Source: Pseudomonas rustica (GTDB taxonomy: Bacteria > Pseudomonadota > Gammaproteobacteria > Pseudomonadales > Pseudomonadaceae). From it: DNA of 64,000 nt. Where the stretch lies: the NCBI RefSeq assembly GCF_018336155.1, contig NZ_JAGYHF010000014.1, forward strand, positions 50,724 through 114,723, written 5' to 3'. Under the pieces are notes generated by a model that saw nothing but the letters and a program-made list of their open reading frames with translations, was not told the DNA's origin and did no database searches. The first letter of the stretch is position 1. Each line of letters begins with the position of its first letter. Positions 49,552-59,044 of the stretch are shown here, piece by piece. The position numbers were made by a program, and so were the translations under genes.

Positions 49552-51411
49552 TTAGAACTGAATAGAGATCCCATCCAGGAATAGCTGGCTCAGTCCGGCC
49601 GGGACGGAAGGTTCGACTGTCAACTGGAAGTCGTTAAACCGCACCGGAACGATTGTAGGGACGCCGCTAACAATACCAACGCACGGGAAGTACGCTTGCT
49701 TCCCGGTGGGTTGAATATTGCAGAACACCTTGCTGGAAAGCGTCCCGGAAAAGCTGCCGGACATTTTAAGTGATTTCCCCGGAACCACCGTTCTCTTGGC
49801 TCCCGTTGCGGAAAATCCATTCTCACCCACCAGAGGCAAGTCCTGACTGTTGCGGCAATTGCCACTGATGTTGCCGCAAGCAATAGTCCCGAGACTTCCA
49901 AATGCCACGTCGATGGTAAATACCGAACTGCCACCGCGAAGACTGAAGTTGTTCCATGTCCCGATGCCGGCAAGGGTGGCCATTGACGTTCCGGTGATAG
50001 ATCCGTCAGTTATGACGCCATGAACGCCGTCAAGCTGCCATCCTTGCACGCTTGAACCGATAGAAATGACCTGGCCGGTAAGTGGGTTTGTTGCCCGCAG
50101 GTTGTTAAGCTGAACGTCGTAAGCGTAACCGTCCATTAAGCAGCCGCGTTGCGATCGGTTGGACGAAATGTCGGACGCCTGGATATCGCTGATCGCCGGA
50201 TCGCTGATTAAGCCACTACCCTGCACCCTCAGCGCCTGGCCGCCGCCCGTTTGGTGATAGCCGATTACCTTCACGTTAGAGCAGGCATCAGTACTCGCGT
50301 GGCAGTAAACCCCGGAGGCCTCGGTATTGCCTGCAGCTGCAGTGTGACGACCACCGATGACTTCAATCCCACTGCAAACGCCGCTACCAACACCGCCCGC
50401 CGATGCCGGCAAATCGCCCTTTGGGTAGACCGCCGCAGTGCGAATGGCATCCGCCTCTGGGTTGATAATCTTGATGTTTCGTGACTTGACCACCACACCG
50501 AACTGCAGCCGCCCCGTATAAGGCGTGCGAATCCAGCCGCTGTTAAAGCCCTGCACAAGAATGCCGTGCTTGAGGTTGGTAGTGTCAGGCCCAAGCATTG
50601 CCACGTCGTCTACGATGCAGCACGTACCATCAAGACCGGTCGGCGAGTTGATGACCAGGCCGTCAGTGCCTGCCACGCCGCGGTCAATTCCTTGGTCAAT
50701 GCCGAACTTGCCGCAGATCACGGTATCGGCGCGCACCGCGATACTTCCGGTGACTACGGTGCCGCCTACGAGCTTTCCGAGATCGGAGGTTCGGTTAGGA
50801 CGCCCCTTGCCAACGATTGTCACCGTGCCGTAGGCGGTGACGCTCTTATTGCCGATGTTGTACACGTCTTTCGAGCCAAACCGCACCAGGCCTCCGGTGG
50901 CGGCGATCATGGCGTCAAACCTTGCCGAGTCGTCCGCTCCTGGGAAGTCATCGATGTTTCTGGTTTCGTCGAACTTATCCTGCGCGCTGCGCTCCCGATA
51001 AGTGACTTTGGTACTGCCGCTGTAAATCCCCAAGGCCTGGCGAAGCGCTGCATCACCAACCGCCTGAAGCTTCGGCGAATCGGTTGCCCAGGTGCCAGTC
51101 AGCGTGAGCGGGATGTCTGCTGCGCTCATCACGCGGTACAACTCGCCGCTTCGCTGAATCAGTTGGGTTTGGCGCTGAACGATAACCCCGGCGCCGTACA
51201 CCAGATAGGTCGACTCGTACCCCTGAGCAAGCAGGTAGTCAGTGACCTGCTGCATGATTCCGCGCCAAGACCTGATTGGCACCCCTAGGCGATTGAGGTA
51301 TTGGTTGAACGGCCCGGTGAGAAGTAGATCGAGAATCCCGGCATTGTCTACCAGGTCGCGGGGATCGACAGAGCCATATGGGCCGACAGGGTTTCCGGTG
51401 TTGTATGGCAT
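49552..51411 (-). CDS. phage tail spike / fibre with beta-helix-like domain
   Basis: 619 residues from the ATG at 51411, with TGGAGAAAA upstream. The N-terminal ~140 residues (NTGNPVGPYGSVDPRDLVDN, LGVPIRSWRGIMQQ) form the virion-attachment part shared by many Pseudomonas phage and R-pyocin fibres. From about residue 150 (FPGADDSARFDAMIAATGG, FGSKDVYNIG) the sequence has short Gly/Val/Ile-rich turns typical of pectate-lyase-like beta-helix spikes. It should bind, and perhaps cut, the host surface polysaccharide. Catalytic residues cannot be assigned. Confidence 0.85.
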   Translation of the reverse strand: MPYNTGNPVGPYGSVDPRDLVDNAGILDLLLTGPFNQYLNRLGVPIRSWRGIMQQVTDYLLAQGYESTYLVYGAGVIVQRQTQLIQRSGELYRVMSAADIPLTLTGTWATDSPKLQAVGDAALRQALGIYSGSTKVTYRERSAQDKFDETRNIDDFPGADDSARFDAMIAATGGLVRFGSKDVYNIGNKSVTAYGTVTIVGKGRPNRTSDLGKLVGGTVVTGSIAVRADTVICGKFGIDQGIDRGVAGTDGLVINSPTGLDGTCCIVDDVAMLGPDTTNLKHGILVQGFNSGWIRTPYTGRLQFGVVVKSRNIKIINPEADAIRTAAVYPKGDLPASAGGVGSGVCSGIEVIGGRHTAAAGNTEASGVYCHASTDACSNVKVIGYHQTGGGQALRVQGSGLISDPAISDIQASDISSNRSQRGCLMDGYAYDVQLNNLRATNPLTGQVISIGSSVQGWQLDGVHGVITDGSITGTSMATLAGIGTWNNFSLRGGSSVFTIDVAFGSLGTIACGNISGNCRNSQDLPLVGENGFSATGAKRTVVPGKSLKMSGSFSGTLSSKVFCNIQPTGKQAYFPCVGIVSGVPTIVPVRFNDFQLTVEPSVPAGLSQLFLDGISIQF

Positions 51412-51432
51412 GTTTTCTCCAGGCATAAAAAA

Positions 51433-51450
51433 ACCCGCTCATTGGCGGGT
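51433..51450 (-). terminator. hairpin terminator between tip protein and tail spike genes
   Basis: ACCCGC/GCGGGT stem with 6-nt loop, followed on the minus strand by seven T and then CCTGGAGAAAA before the spike ATG. Confidence 0.75.
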
Positions 51451-51472
51451 CGTATTGATCGAATGTTTGTTG

Positions 51473-54472
51473 CTATGTCGGTGGGAAGTTGTCGTCGTCG
51501 GCGTAAAGCTCTTCCGAGTACTCGGTCGCACTTACCGCGCAGGTGCCGTCCTGATTGGGAGTGATTTCCGTGATCATTGCGGGGTAGCCGACCTGCTCGC
51601 TAGGGCCGAAAAGGAACCTGGCCGGCTCAATGCTGAGGTCGGTTATCAGGTCGAAGTCGATCGCCCAGGAAGGAACGCGAACCTCGAACCAAGTAATTTG
51701 CTCGGGAGCAAACAGCCTCGTCACCGTGCCGTCATGGCGTCGGATCAGCGCACGCGGATTGGAAACTGACCAATCCATTTCCTCTGTAAGGGTGAGGACG
51801 TAGCTGTCTCCATCGGCGTAGAAGTCCGTGATCAGTGCGCTCTTGGTCGTTCCCGGAATGTCGTCGGCGAGCGTGACGTGATCCAGGTCTTCAAAGACCA
51901 AGGCGTCAAGCTCGGTATCTACGCTGTAGCTCCATCGAGCCAGTTGATACTTGCGCAGCTGCCGCATCCCGATGCGCCAGGCGCGTGTGTTGTCGGTAAC
52001 GCCGTCCAGCTGGATCTTGTCCACCTTGAGCCCAAGGCTTCCATCGAGGCGGCACTGCCTTACCTCCTTCTTGTTGGTGTATTGGTCGACGTACTCGACA
52101 TCTACGCCGTCGAAGTCGTCCGGACTCGGGGCGACAAAGGCTGAGCTGAGTTCGCTGGTCATTTCATGGGGCGTAATAGCCCCGCGAGACGACTGAATTC
52201 CCTCGCGCCTAACGCCAAGCAATCCGTCGCTGATGGTAAGGTGAGACATGCCGGCGGTGAAGATCCCTGCGAGCACGTCCCGGGCGGATGCCTGCTTTTC
52301 GTGGGACATGTCGTACAGCTCGCCCCGCGGCTGCCAGTAGGTGTTCTCGGCATTCTGGATTGAGTCGATATCGATCAGCGAGGAATCAATCCCGAGGCTG
52401 TCGCACACATACAGCGCGGCATCCTTGATAGAGCGAGTGGTGCCGGTATCGTAGATGCGAACAGGCACGCAGTTGATCTGCCGCTCAGACTGGGCGCTCA
52501 GGCGATCGCCCCCCCGGAACTCCATGGTCATCGCCGTGACGCCCGGGTACGACGACTTCGCTGGAAGCTTGGTGCGCAGCCCGTACCATTGTATGGCGTC
52601 ACGTACTTGGCCACCTTCGACCGGCGTCACGCGGCGCATTTGAAACTCAGGTCGCAATGGATACGGGAACGTCACGGACTCAGTGAATCCGATCTGGTCG
52701 GGAGTGCCATCGGTGTAAGTGTGCGTGATGGTGTTCCATGCGCCAGCCAGCGCAGCATCCCTCCAGCGAATTTGAACAGATTGCGTGGTGGTTTTCAGTC
52801 GCGCCTTTTTGTCGTAGTAGCAGAGCCCTTGGCTGAAAAAGATGTCGTACTCGGCCGCAGTTGCCAGTTCGTTTTCCGGGCAACCCATGAAGGAGCCGAT
52901 CCAGTTTGCGCTACCGCCGCTTCCTGCCAACGAGAAGTCGAGAAGCGTTCGATCGGTGAACCCAACCCATGAAGCATCGACCGCGCCGGTATCGGTCAGG
53001 CGCCGGATGGTGGCCGTCAGCCCGCTTACAGATTGGATTGTGTAGCGCAGGCCTCGATAGCCCAGCGCCAGGCGCTGCTGACCTTCTGGAAGGCCGGCGA
53101 ATGGCGTGCCGCTGTCGTAATTAAGGGTGATAAACGCCGAGCGCTCAGCATTGCCTCCAGTGGATGCCGCGCCGGTCACATATACGGGGGTCGAGCCAAA
53201 AACCGAAACCGGTGCGCTTGTCAGGGAGATCGCGCCACCCTTGTAAGGGCTCGAAGGCTCAAGGATTTTCAGCTTGCCGGCGCTGTCTTGCGCTACAAGG
53301 CCGATACCGGAAAGCTGTGCAGTGACCGTCGATACCAGCGCCGCCATCGATGCGTAGTTGGCATTTAGCGAGATAGTCCGGGTAGCACCCTGAAAGACCA
53401 CAGACCAGGCGACGGAGGTTGTGCTGAAGTTCAGCGTTGTCGGCGCCGCGCTGGCGGTGACAGACGAGGCCGTGCCGCCAATGCCTGGAACCGGTGGGAC
53501 ATAGGGCGAAAAGCTCGCCACGGTCAGGCTCAGGTCGTCGTCGTAGCGAAGCGTGACTTTCATCCCGACAAAGGGCGCAAGGTCTGCAATCTGCCCGGCG
53601 ATCCGGCTGTAGTTGCCGGCATTCGTGATGGTGTAGGTATCAGGCGCGGACAGCGTGATCGACGTGCCGAGCCCCCACTGATCAGGGAAGGCCGGGCTGT
53701 TTCCGATCAGGCTCAAGGCGCCGCCACTGATAAACATGCTGTCAGCAACGACCGCAGAGTCACTTGGCGCCGTGCTGGCCAGATCGAGGCCTGCCGTGCC
53801 TGCACCGGTGCCGCCGACCTCGTTCACGCGGAACCAGTTTTCTGACCGTGCATCGGCAGGCAAGGTTTCGCCTGGGCCATAGATCGTGTAATTAAGATCG
53901 GAGCCGAACGCTGCAAATGGAGTTTCGCCGATCTTCATCAGGCTCGGCGCCATGGACAGCCGGCCAACCCCGACGCACAGGCAGAGCGTGGTGTGCATCT
54001 GCCGTTTGTTCACGAACCGGGAAACGGGCTGGGTCAGGTAGTCAGGGAAGACCTTCGCACGGCCCAGCACTTCGCGGATCGGTGAGTTCAGCTTTGCTTG
54101 GTTGGCTGTAGCTGTTGCGGAATCAAGCTCATCACCTTGGGCGTTGCTCTTGGCCTTCGCCGCCTTCGGCATGGTCAGGATCATCACAATCGAGACAGCT
54201 GCCAGCGCCACGGCTGCCCATGCCGCAATGACCGCGGCACTGGCCCGAGCCTCCGGGTAAATGCGCAGATCCGTATCAGGATGAACCGTGAACGATGTCC
54301 ACGACTCAAGAGGCAGCGGCTTGCCGTCGACATCGATGCAGATCGGCTGAGGACCTTCCATGCTGAAGCCTTTGGCCTCGCTCGCCAGCCAGGTAGTGAG
54401 CAGGACGGGATTGTCTACGTCGTGAACCTCCAGAGGCTCACCTTCAAGGCGAGACGGGTAGATTTTTATCAC
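51473..54472 (-). CDS. J: phage host specificity protein J (tail tip), fused to an I-like N-terminus
   Basis: 999 residues from a GTG at 54472 that overlaps the preceding stop (GTGA). The frame is open another 325 bp upstream but that part has frame-shadow composition. Residues 1-~130 resemble tail assembly protein I: a ubiquitin-like region and a hydrophobic segment (AAVIAAWAAVALAAVSIVMI). The rest fits gpJ: SPIREVLGRAKVFPDYL, FMGCPENELATAAEYDIFF, VEYVDQYTNKKEVRQCRLDG, LARWSYSVDTELDALVFEDLDHV. It forms the tail tip and contacts the receptor. No separate gpI gene is present. Confidence 0.88.
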   Translation of the reverse strand: MIKIYPSRLEGEPLEVHDVDNPVLLTTWLASEAKGFSMEGPQPICIDVDGKPLPLESWTSFTVHPDTDLRIYPEARASAAVIAAWAAVALAAVSIVMILTMPKAAKAKSNAQGDELDSATATANQAKLNSPIREVLGRAKVFPDYLTQPVSRFVNKRQMHTTLCLCVGVGRLSMAPSLMKIGETPFAAFGSDLNYTIYGPGETLPADARSENWFRVNEVGGTGAGTAGLDLASTAPSDSAVVADSMFISGGALSLIGNSPAFPDQWGLGTSITLSAPDTYTITNAGNYSRIAGQIADLAPFVGMKVTLRYDDDLSLTVASFSPYVPPVPGIGGTASSVTASAAPTTLNFSTTSVAWSVVFQGATRTISLNANYASMAALVSTVTAQLSGIGLVAQDSAGKLKILEPSSPYKGGAISLTSAPVSVFGSTPVYVTGAASTGGNAERSAFITLNYDSGTPFAGLPEGQQRLALGYRGLRYTIQSVSGLTATIRRLTDTGAVDASWVGFTDRTLLDFSLAGSGGSANWIGSFMGCPENELATAAEYDIFFSQGLCYYDKKARLKTTTQSVQIRWRDAALAGAWNTITHTYTDGTPDQIGFTESVTFPYPLRPEFQMRRVTPVEGGQVRDAIQWYGLRTKLPAKSSYPGVTAMTMEFRGGDRLSAQSERQINCVPVRIYDTGTTRSIKDAALYVCDSLGIDSSLIDIDSIQNAENTYWQPRGELYDMSHEKQASARDVLAGIFTAGMSHLTISDGLLGVRREGIQSSRGAITPHEMTSELSSAFVAPSPDDFDGVDVEYVDQYTNKKEVRQCRLDGSLGLKVDKIQLDGVTDNTRAWRIGMRQLRKYQLARWSYSVDTELDALVFEDLDHVTLADDIPGTTKSALITDFYADGDSYVLTLTEEMDWSVSNPRALIRRHDGTVTRLFAPEQITWFEVRVPSWAIDFDLITDLSIEPARFLFGPSEQVGYPAMITEITPNQDGTCAVSATEYSEELYADDDNFPPT

Positions 54473-54849
54473 TTGAAATACTCCACTCGCACAAATCTTC
54501 GTTTCAGCCGGGAAAGCGGAAGGCGGGTAACGCCGTGTTTCGGGTTGATTTCCAGCGCCTCCAGCTCTTTGCCATCCATGACCACGACGGCCACATGCTT
54601 GAGCAGGCTGCCGCGGTAGCAGGCGATGAGCGCGCCAGGTTCTGGCTCGCAGGGCTGAAGCGTCGGGAACCACTGGCCAGCAACCTCGACCATTGATCCG
54701 TCCCCCTGCCGAGCGCTGACCCATTCCGGCCAGTCGGCCAGGCCCATGTCGCGCCTGACCTCCAAAACAATCCCGTAGCAGTCGACTCGCGGCCACACTC
54801 TCCCGCCCTCGCTGTACACGCCAGCGCGGTATTTTTCGTGATCGATCAT
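54469..54849 (-). CDS. phage tail assembly protein, NlpC/P60 family (gpK-like)
   Basis: 126 residues from the ATG at 54849. The longer frame is a shadow of the upstream gene. The catalytic cysteine sits in RVDCYGIVLEVRRDMGL and a histidine in LKHVAVVVMDG, fitting the NlpC/P60 cysteine peptidase core. In lambda-like phages gpK acts at the tail tip and may cut peptidoglycan during DNA entry. ATG overlaps the previous stop (ATGA). Confidence 0.87.
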   Translation of the reverse strand: MIDHEKYRAGVYSEGGRVWPRVDCYGIVLEVRRDMGLADWPEWVSARQGDGSMVEVAGQWFPTLQPCEPEPGALIACYRGSLLKHVAVVVMDGKELEALEINPKHGVTRLPLSRLKRRFVRVEYFK

Positions 54850-55328
54850 TGGTAGTACCGAATACCTGGGGCGAAGCTGGCGGTGTAGAAGAGGCGCGGC
54901 CACGCCGTTTCCAGCAGGTTGAAGTAGCCGGCGATGATCTGCGCCTCGGTGGCGGTGATAGACCCGGTTTTCACCTTGTAGCCGAGGATCTTGGCCGGAG
55001 CTTCGAGATCGGTGTCGATGTACTCGCGATAGATCAGCTGGATTTCTCGCTTCTCCTTTAGCGCCTTGCGAATGAACGCAGAGACGCTTCCGTCGATGTT
55101 GCACAGCGCGAATTTCAGATCCTGCTTTCCATCACTGCCGCGTTTTGGGAGTGCGACCGAGATGCCGCACGCGGTGAACAGCACCAACTGACCCGTTTCA
55201 AGCCTTGCCTCGAAGTCTTCGAAGCCGTTTGTTAGGTAGTGGCTCACGACGCCATCAGTTACCGCCAGCGTTCCCCGAAGGATCTCAGGGCCGCTGCTTG
55301 AGTAGATCCTGTTGAGTACGGCGCTCAT
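54846..55328 (-). CDS. phage minor tail protein, DUF1833 family (gpL-like position)
   Basis: 160 residues from the ATG at 55328, overlapping the upstream gene's stop. NRIYSSSGPEILRGTLAVTDG and IYREYIDTDLEAPAKILGYKVKT match DUF1833 phage proteins that replace gpL between the minor tail and NlpC genes. It should be part of the tail tip complex. No metal-binding cysteines of the gpL type are present. Confidence 0.85.
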   Translation of the reverse strand: MSAVLNRIYSSSGPEILRGTLAVTDGVVSHYLTNGFEDFEARLETGQLVLFTACGISVALPKRGSDGKQDLKFALCNIDGSVSAFIRKALKEKREIQLIYREYIDTDLEAPAKILGYKVKTGSITATEAQIIAGYFNLLETAWPRLFYTASFAPGIRYYQ

Positions 55329-55777
55329 TCCGGCCAGTTCCGATTGATGGCTACGTCGAGCATTCCCGCATTCAAGAGGAACTGAGGCGCATAAATGGCC
55401 CAGCCACCACGGAGAATCGGTCGCTCCCACAGCACAAGCGTTGCTGAAATGGTCCAGTTATTGACGCCAAACAGCACTGGGCCTTCGTATCCATCCTTGA
55501 ATTGCGCCTTGTACGGAAGAAGACCTTGCGGCGTCCTCAGTTCGCACTCGAACCACTGACTACCCGAAAGCAGCGCATCCTCGACCCATGACTCGAAATA
55601 CTCGGCCTGAACCGAGTCGAGCATCCACTGAACCTTTGCCTCGGTCGGAACCGACGCATAGTTGCGGCGAACCCTGGCCCGACCGGTCTGCATAGTGGTT
55701 CGCTTTACAGCGCTGACCGGGGAAAACCCGTAGCCATCCCTCAGCGGGTAGGGGAGTTCCTTAGGGTAAGTAATCAT
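55325..55777 (-). CDS. phage minor tail protein (gpM-like position)
   Basis: 150 residues. The sequence (PLRDGYGFSPVSAVKRTTMQTGRARVRRNY broken here; WVEDALLSGSQWFECELRTP) resembles conserved siphophage distal-tail proteins lying between tape measure and DUF1833 genes. The start overlaps the tape-measure stop (ATGA), and its own stop overlaps the next start. Probably builds the distal tail ring. Confidence 0.8.
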   Translation of the reverse strand: MITYPKELPYPLRDGYGFSPVSAVKRTTMQTGRARVRRNYASVPTEAKVQWMLDSVQAEYFESWVEDALLSGSQWFECELRTPQGLLPYKAQFKDGYEGPVLFGVNNWTISATLVLWERPILRGGWAIYAPQFLLNAGMLDVAINRNWPE

Positions 55778-58719
55778 CGGATGGCTCTCCCTACTCCGAG
55801 CATCTGCTGAATGGCCTTCGCCTCTTTGCCGTTTTCACGGATGTTCGCGACGAAGTAGTCAGTGACCCACTTCCCGTCTATCTGGCTCGACCTGCTTTGG
55901 CCGGCCCGGCTTGCGTCTTCGTGAATGTTTACGACCGGGGCCGATCCCTGAAGCATCTGAGTTGAATCGGGACCACTACCCTTGGCGCCTGGCTGAATCG
56001 GGGAAACGTTCCCTTTTCGCAGCGCTTCAACTGCCGCCACGCCGCCAAATTTCCGGATGTCCTTCTGACTCCAAACGACTTCGCCCTTGTGGACGGTGCC
56101 GGCTGGATCATTCACGCCACCCGAACCGGTGTAGCCACCATCCGAAAAGCCAATGCCGGCGATGTTGGCCACGTTGGCCGCGGTAGCCACGCCCACGGCT
56201 GCAGCTGCCGCGAAGTTGAACGGAGGCGGGAATGCGGCCAGGGCTTTCTGCACGGCCAGATAGCCGTCCATAGTTGCCTGAACGATTGCCGCCGCCTTGC
56301 CGATCGCTGCAAGCTTCTTGTTGCCGGACTGGCTGAGGCTGGCCATGTTGCCGAAGAAGTCAGAAGCGCCCACCAGCAATGCTTGGTTTTTGGCTTCCTC
56401 GATCTTTTGTCGGTTTTGCGTGGCCTGCTGCTCGATGTTCCCTATGCGCTCGGCATAGGTCTCTTCGTTGATTGCCTTCAGATCCAGATAGGCCTGCTGC
56501 TTCTGAAGCTCGGTAGCGCGCCACTGGTCAATCTTGGCGGCATCGGCGTCCAGTCGATCTATCTCGCTGAACGCTCCACCCACGGAGGCATCCAAGCCGG
56601 CGGCGGCGGGCGCCTGACTCACACCCTCAACCGTACCGGGCTTCTGCGCCGACTGAAGGTTGATGTCGCGAATCTTGATCATCGTCTCGAGGCGCTTGGC
56701 GGCTTCCGTGTTGCCTTGGCGCTCGTATTCCGCCATCTGCGCGGCATCGTCCAGGCCGGACTTCAGCTGATTGGCTTCGCGTAGCTGGCCGGTGAGGGTC
56801 AGCAGCTTCACCTGATCATCGTTCGCCTGCTTGATGCCCTTCTGAATTTCAGCCTCACACTCAAGGCCGGCGTTCTTCTTCAGCTGTGCGGTTATCAGGT
56901 CTTGACTGGCCAGCAGCGACTTCTGATCGGCGGTGAGCGTCTGCTTGCTTTTGATATCCGCAAGCTGTTGCTCCCACTTAATCAGCGCCTGAGCCTGGGC
57001 GCCCACCTTCTCGGTGGCGATGCCTTGGCCATTGATCGAGGCGAGCTGCTGGGTCAGAACGGCATTGGTCTGCCGCGCCGAATCCAGCATTTTCATACCA
57101 GCGTCTTCGGTGTAGGCCTTTGCCGCAGGACCCTTCGGCGTCTTTGGCTCTTTGTACTTGTCGCGAATGGCCTTTTCGGATGCATCGGCGTCGGCTTGGG
57201 CGATCGTGTAACCGGCAGCGCGAGCCGCGTTGATGCGCTTCTGATCTTCGAGCAGAGCCTTGTTCAGCTTCTGCTCGCGAGTTCCGCCGGCCTCGATACC
57301 CTTCTGAAAGTCCTCGTAGGCTTTCTGACCGTCGCGCTGAATGCGGGCGTTATCGCCCTCAGCCTTGCCCTGATCAGTGAGCAGCAGCTTTTGCTTCTCC
57401 AGGAGGCTGAGCCGGGTCTGCAGGAATCGAGTCGAGTCGCTGTCAGCGCCGAGCGTGCCGGGGAACATCTTGGCCGCGAAACTATCCTTGCGATCTTCCA
57501 GCAGCTGCTTGGTGTTGGCGATCTGCTCGTCGAGCGACTGCTGACGGCCAACGCCGAGCATGGCATCCCAGCCGCTTTTGGCTGCGCCCGTGATCGCATT
57601 CCACGCGGTCTCGATGGTGCCCAAGCTTTCCTTGATGGTCTTGGTGCGAGCCTCCAGCGCTTTGGCGTAGGCATCCTGAGCGATGGCCGCGGCCTGCTCC
57701 TTCTCGCCCATCTGCTCGGCTGCACGCACCTGCTCATAAACCGATGCGGTCAGGAAGTTGTATTTATCGTTGAGCGTGGCCAGCGTCTTGACTGGATCCT
57801 CAGCCAATGCGGCGAACTCGGCGACGGTATCCGCTACCGCTTTGCCGGTGACTTGCTCGAAGCCAATGGCCGCCGAGGCGATCTGCTCGAAGCTGGTACT
57901 GGCAATCTTGCCATTCGATGCCAGCAAAGCCAGCGTCTCGGCCGCCTTCCCGGTGGTGCCCACGCTCGCGCTGATCGTGGTCGCCATGCCGGCAAGAGCT
58001 AGCGCCGACGTGCCGGCCGCGTTGCCAGTGGTTACGATGCCGAGGCGATAAGCATCTGCCTCTTTGGAGCCTTGGTAATAGGCCAGGCCCAGCGTGCCGA
58101 CCGCGGCGGCGGCCACAGTGAATGGATTGACCAGGCCGAGGATGTATCCGCCCATGGCCTTGGCCGCCGGGCCGACCCCGCCGAACATGTCTTTGAGCTG
58201 CCCGCCCTGCTGCAGGAATACGGTCAGCGGGTTCTGGCCACCTTGGAGCGACACGGCGATGTCAGTGAATTGAGCAGGCACGCCGCGAAGGGCTGCAGCT
58301 GTCTGCTTGGCTGTGTTGCCGGTGCGAGTCAGCGAGTCGTCGAACTGGGTCAGCTTGGCCCGGGTTTGGTTGATCTTGGCCTGATACTCGTCATATGTAG
58401 CCTTGTCGAGCTTGCTGCCGGCTGCATTTCGATGCTTGGCAAGCGCCTGCTCCTGCTTGTCCAGGTCTCCGAGACGGCGGATCACTGGATCGATCTGCCC
58501 GAGCAACTGCTCAAGCTCATCCGCTTCAGCTGATACCGACTTGGAAGCCTTGTCGGCGCTCTTGCCCATCGACTCCATTCCGGCGCCGGCTTTGTTCAGT
58601 GCTGGCTGAATGGCAAGGCCCGCATCCTCCAGCGCCTCCAGCGCCTTGCGCGTGTCCGCCGCTTTTGTTTCGGCGTCGCGGCTGTCCAGCTCAATGACGA
58701 GGCGGGATGTTTGGGCCAT
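55774..58719 (-). CDS. phage tail tape measure protein (gpH-like)
   Basis: 981 residues. The lambda-type tape measure: helical N-terminus (DSRDAETKAADTRKALEALE), the conserved PAQFTDIAVSLQGGQNPLTVFLQQGGQL segment near residue 150 and a Gly/Ala hydrophobic stretch after it. Long coiled coils follow (KKNAGLECEAEIQKGIKQA), ending GFSDGGYTGSGGVNDPAGTVHKGEVV. It sets tail length and is ejected with DNA. CTGGAGAAAA precedes the ATG. Confidence 0.93.
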   Translation of the reverse strand: MAQTSRLVIELDSRDAETKAADTRKALEALEDAGLAIQPALNKAGAGMESMGKSADKASKSVSAEADELEQLLGQIDPVIRRLGDLDKQEQALAKHRNAAGSKLDKATYDEYQAKINQTRAKLTQFDDSLTRTGNTAKQTAAALRGVPAQFTDIAVSLQGGQNPLTVFLQQGGQLKDMFGGVGPAAKAMGGYILGLVNPFTVAAAAVGTLGLAYYQGSKEADAYRLGIVTTGNAAGTSALALAGMATTISASVGTTGKAAETLALLASNGKIASTSFEQIASAAIGFEQVTGKAVADTVAEFAALAEDPVKTLATLNDKYNFLTASVYEQVRAAEQMGEKEQAAAIAQDAYAKALEARTKTIKESLGTIETAWNAITGAAKSGWDAMLGVGRQQSLDEQIANTKQLLEDRKDSFAAKMFPGTLGADSDSTRFLQTRLSLLEKQKLLLTDQGKAEGDNARIQRDGQKAYEDFQKGIEAGGTREQKLNKALLEDQKRINAARAAGYTIAQADADASEKAIRDKYKEPKTPKGPAAKAYTEDAGMKMLDSARQTNAVLTQQLASINGQGIATEKVGAQAQALIKWEQQLADIKSKQTLTADQKSLLASQDLITAQLKKNAGLECEAEIQKGIKQANDDQVKLLTLTGQLREANQLKSGLDDAAQMAEYERQGNTEAAKRLETMIKIRDINLQSAQKPGTVEGVSQAPAAAGLDASVGGAFSEIDRLDADAAKIDQWRATELQKQQAYLDLKAINEETYAERIGNIEQQATQNRQKIEEAKNQALLVGASDFFGNMASLSQSGNKKLAAIGKAAAIVQATMDGYLAVQKALAAFPPPFNFAAAAAVGVATAANVANIAGIGFSDGGYTGSGGVNDPAGTVHKGEVVWSQKDIRKFGGVAAVEALRKGNVSPIQPGAKGSGPDSTQMLQGSAPVVNIHEDASRAGQSRSSQIDGKWVTDYFVANIRENGKEAKAIQQMLGVGRAIR

Positions 58720-58735
58720 TGCCTTTTCTCCAGGT

Positions 58736-58758
58736 ATAAAAAATCCCGCCGGAGCGGG
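58736..58758 (-). terminator. hairpin terminator before the tape measure gene
   Basis: CCCGC/GCGGG stem with CGGA loop followed on the minus strand by ATTTTTTAT and then the tape-measure ribosome site. Confidence 0.7.
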
Positions 58759-58778
58759 TTTCGGGTGTCAGGCCTTGG

Positions 58779-59027
58779 CTATGACTTGGATTCTTCATCA
58801 GCCTCAAGGCAAAGCGCGTCGAGGGTGTAGACGACTTCATCGATCTCGCGGCGCGACATGGCCGGCGGGTGAGCCTCCAGCCAGTCGGATATCTCACGTG
58901 CCGCCAGCGGGAGCGGGAATGCGCCAGCCATCGAGCTGATGAACCGGCGCCCGCGGGCAATGTTGCGGAAGGTGTTGAGCAGATAGTCGGTTATCGGGTC
59001 CGTTTCCGGCTCATCCGGGACCGCCAT
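58779..59027 (-). CDS. tail assembly chaperone T region (GT frameshift extension)
   Basis: 82 residues if counted from the ATG at 59027. The frame is open upstream through RRLIYERLR and WEKEWGGNTEK to the GAAAAAG site at 59078-59084, and no ribosome site precedes the ATG. It is therefore better read as the T part of a GT fusion made by -1 frameshifting from the G gene. It is rich in helices (ITDYLLNTFRNIARGRRF, SRREIDEVVYTLDALCLE). GT recruits tail subunits to the tape measure during assembly and is absent from the virion. Confidence 0.72.
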   Translation of the reverse strand: MAVPDEPETDPITDYLLNTFRNIARGRRFISSMAGAFPLPLAAREISDWLEAHPPAMSRREIDEVVYTLDALCLEADEESKS

Positions 59028-59044
59028 TCGCAGCCGCTCGTAGA

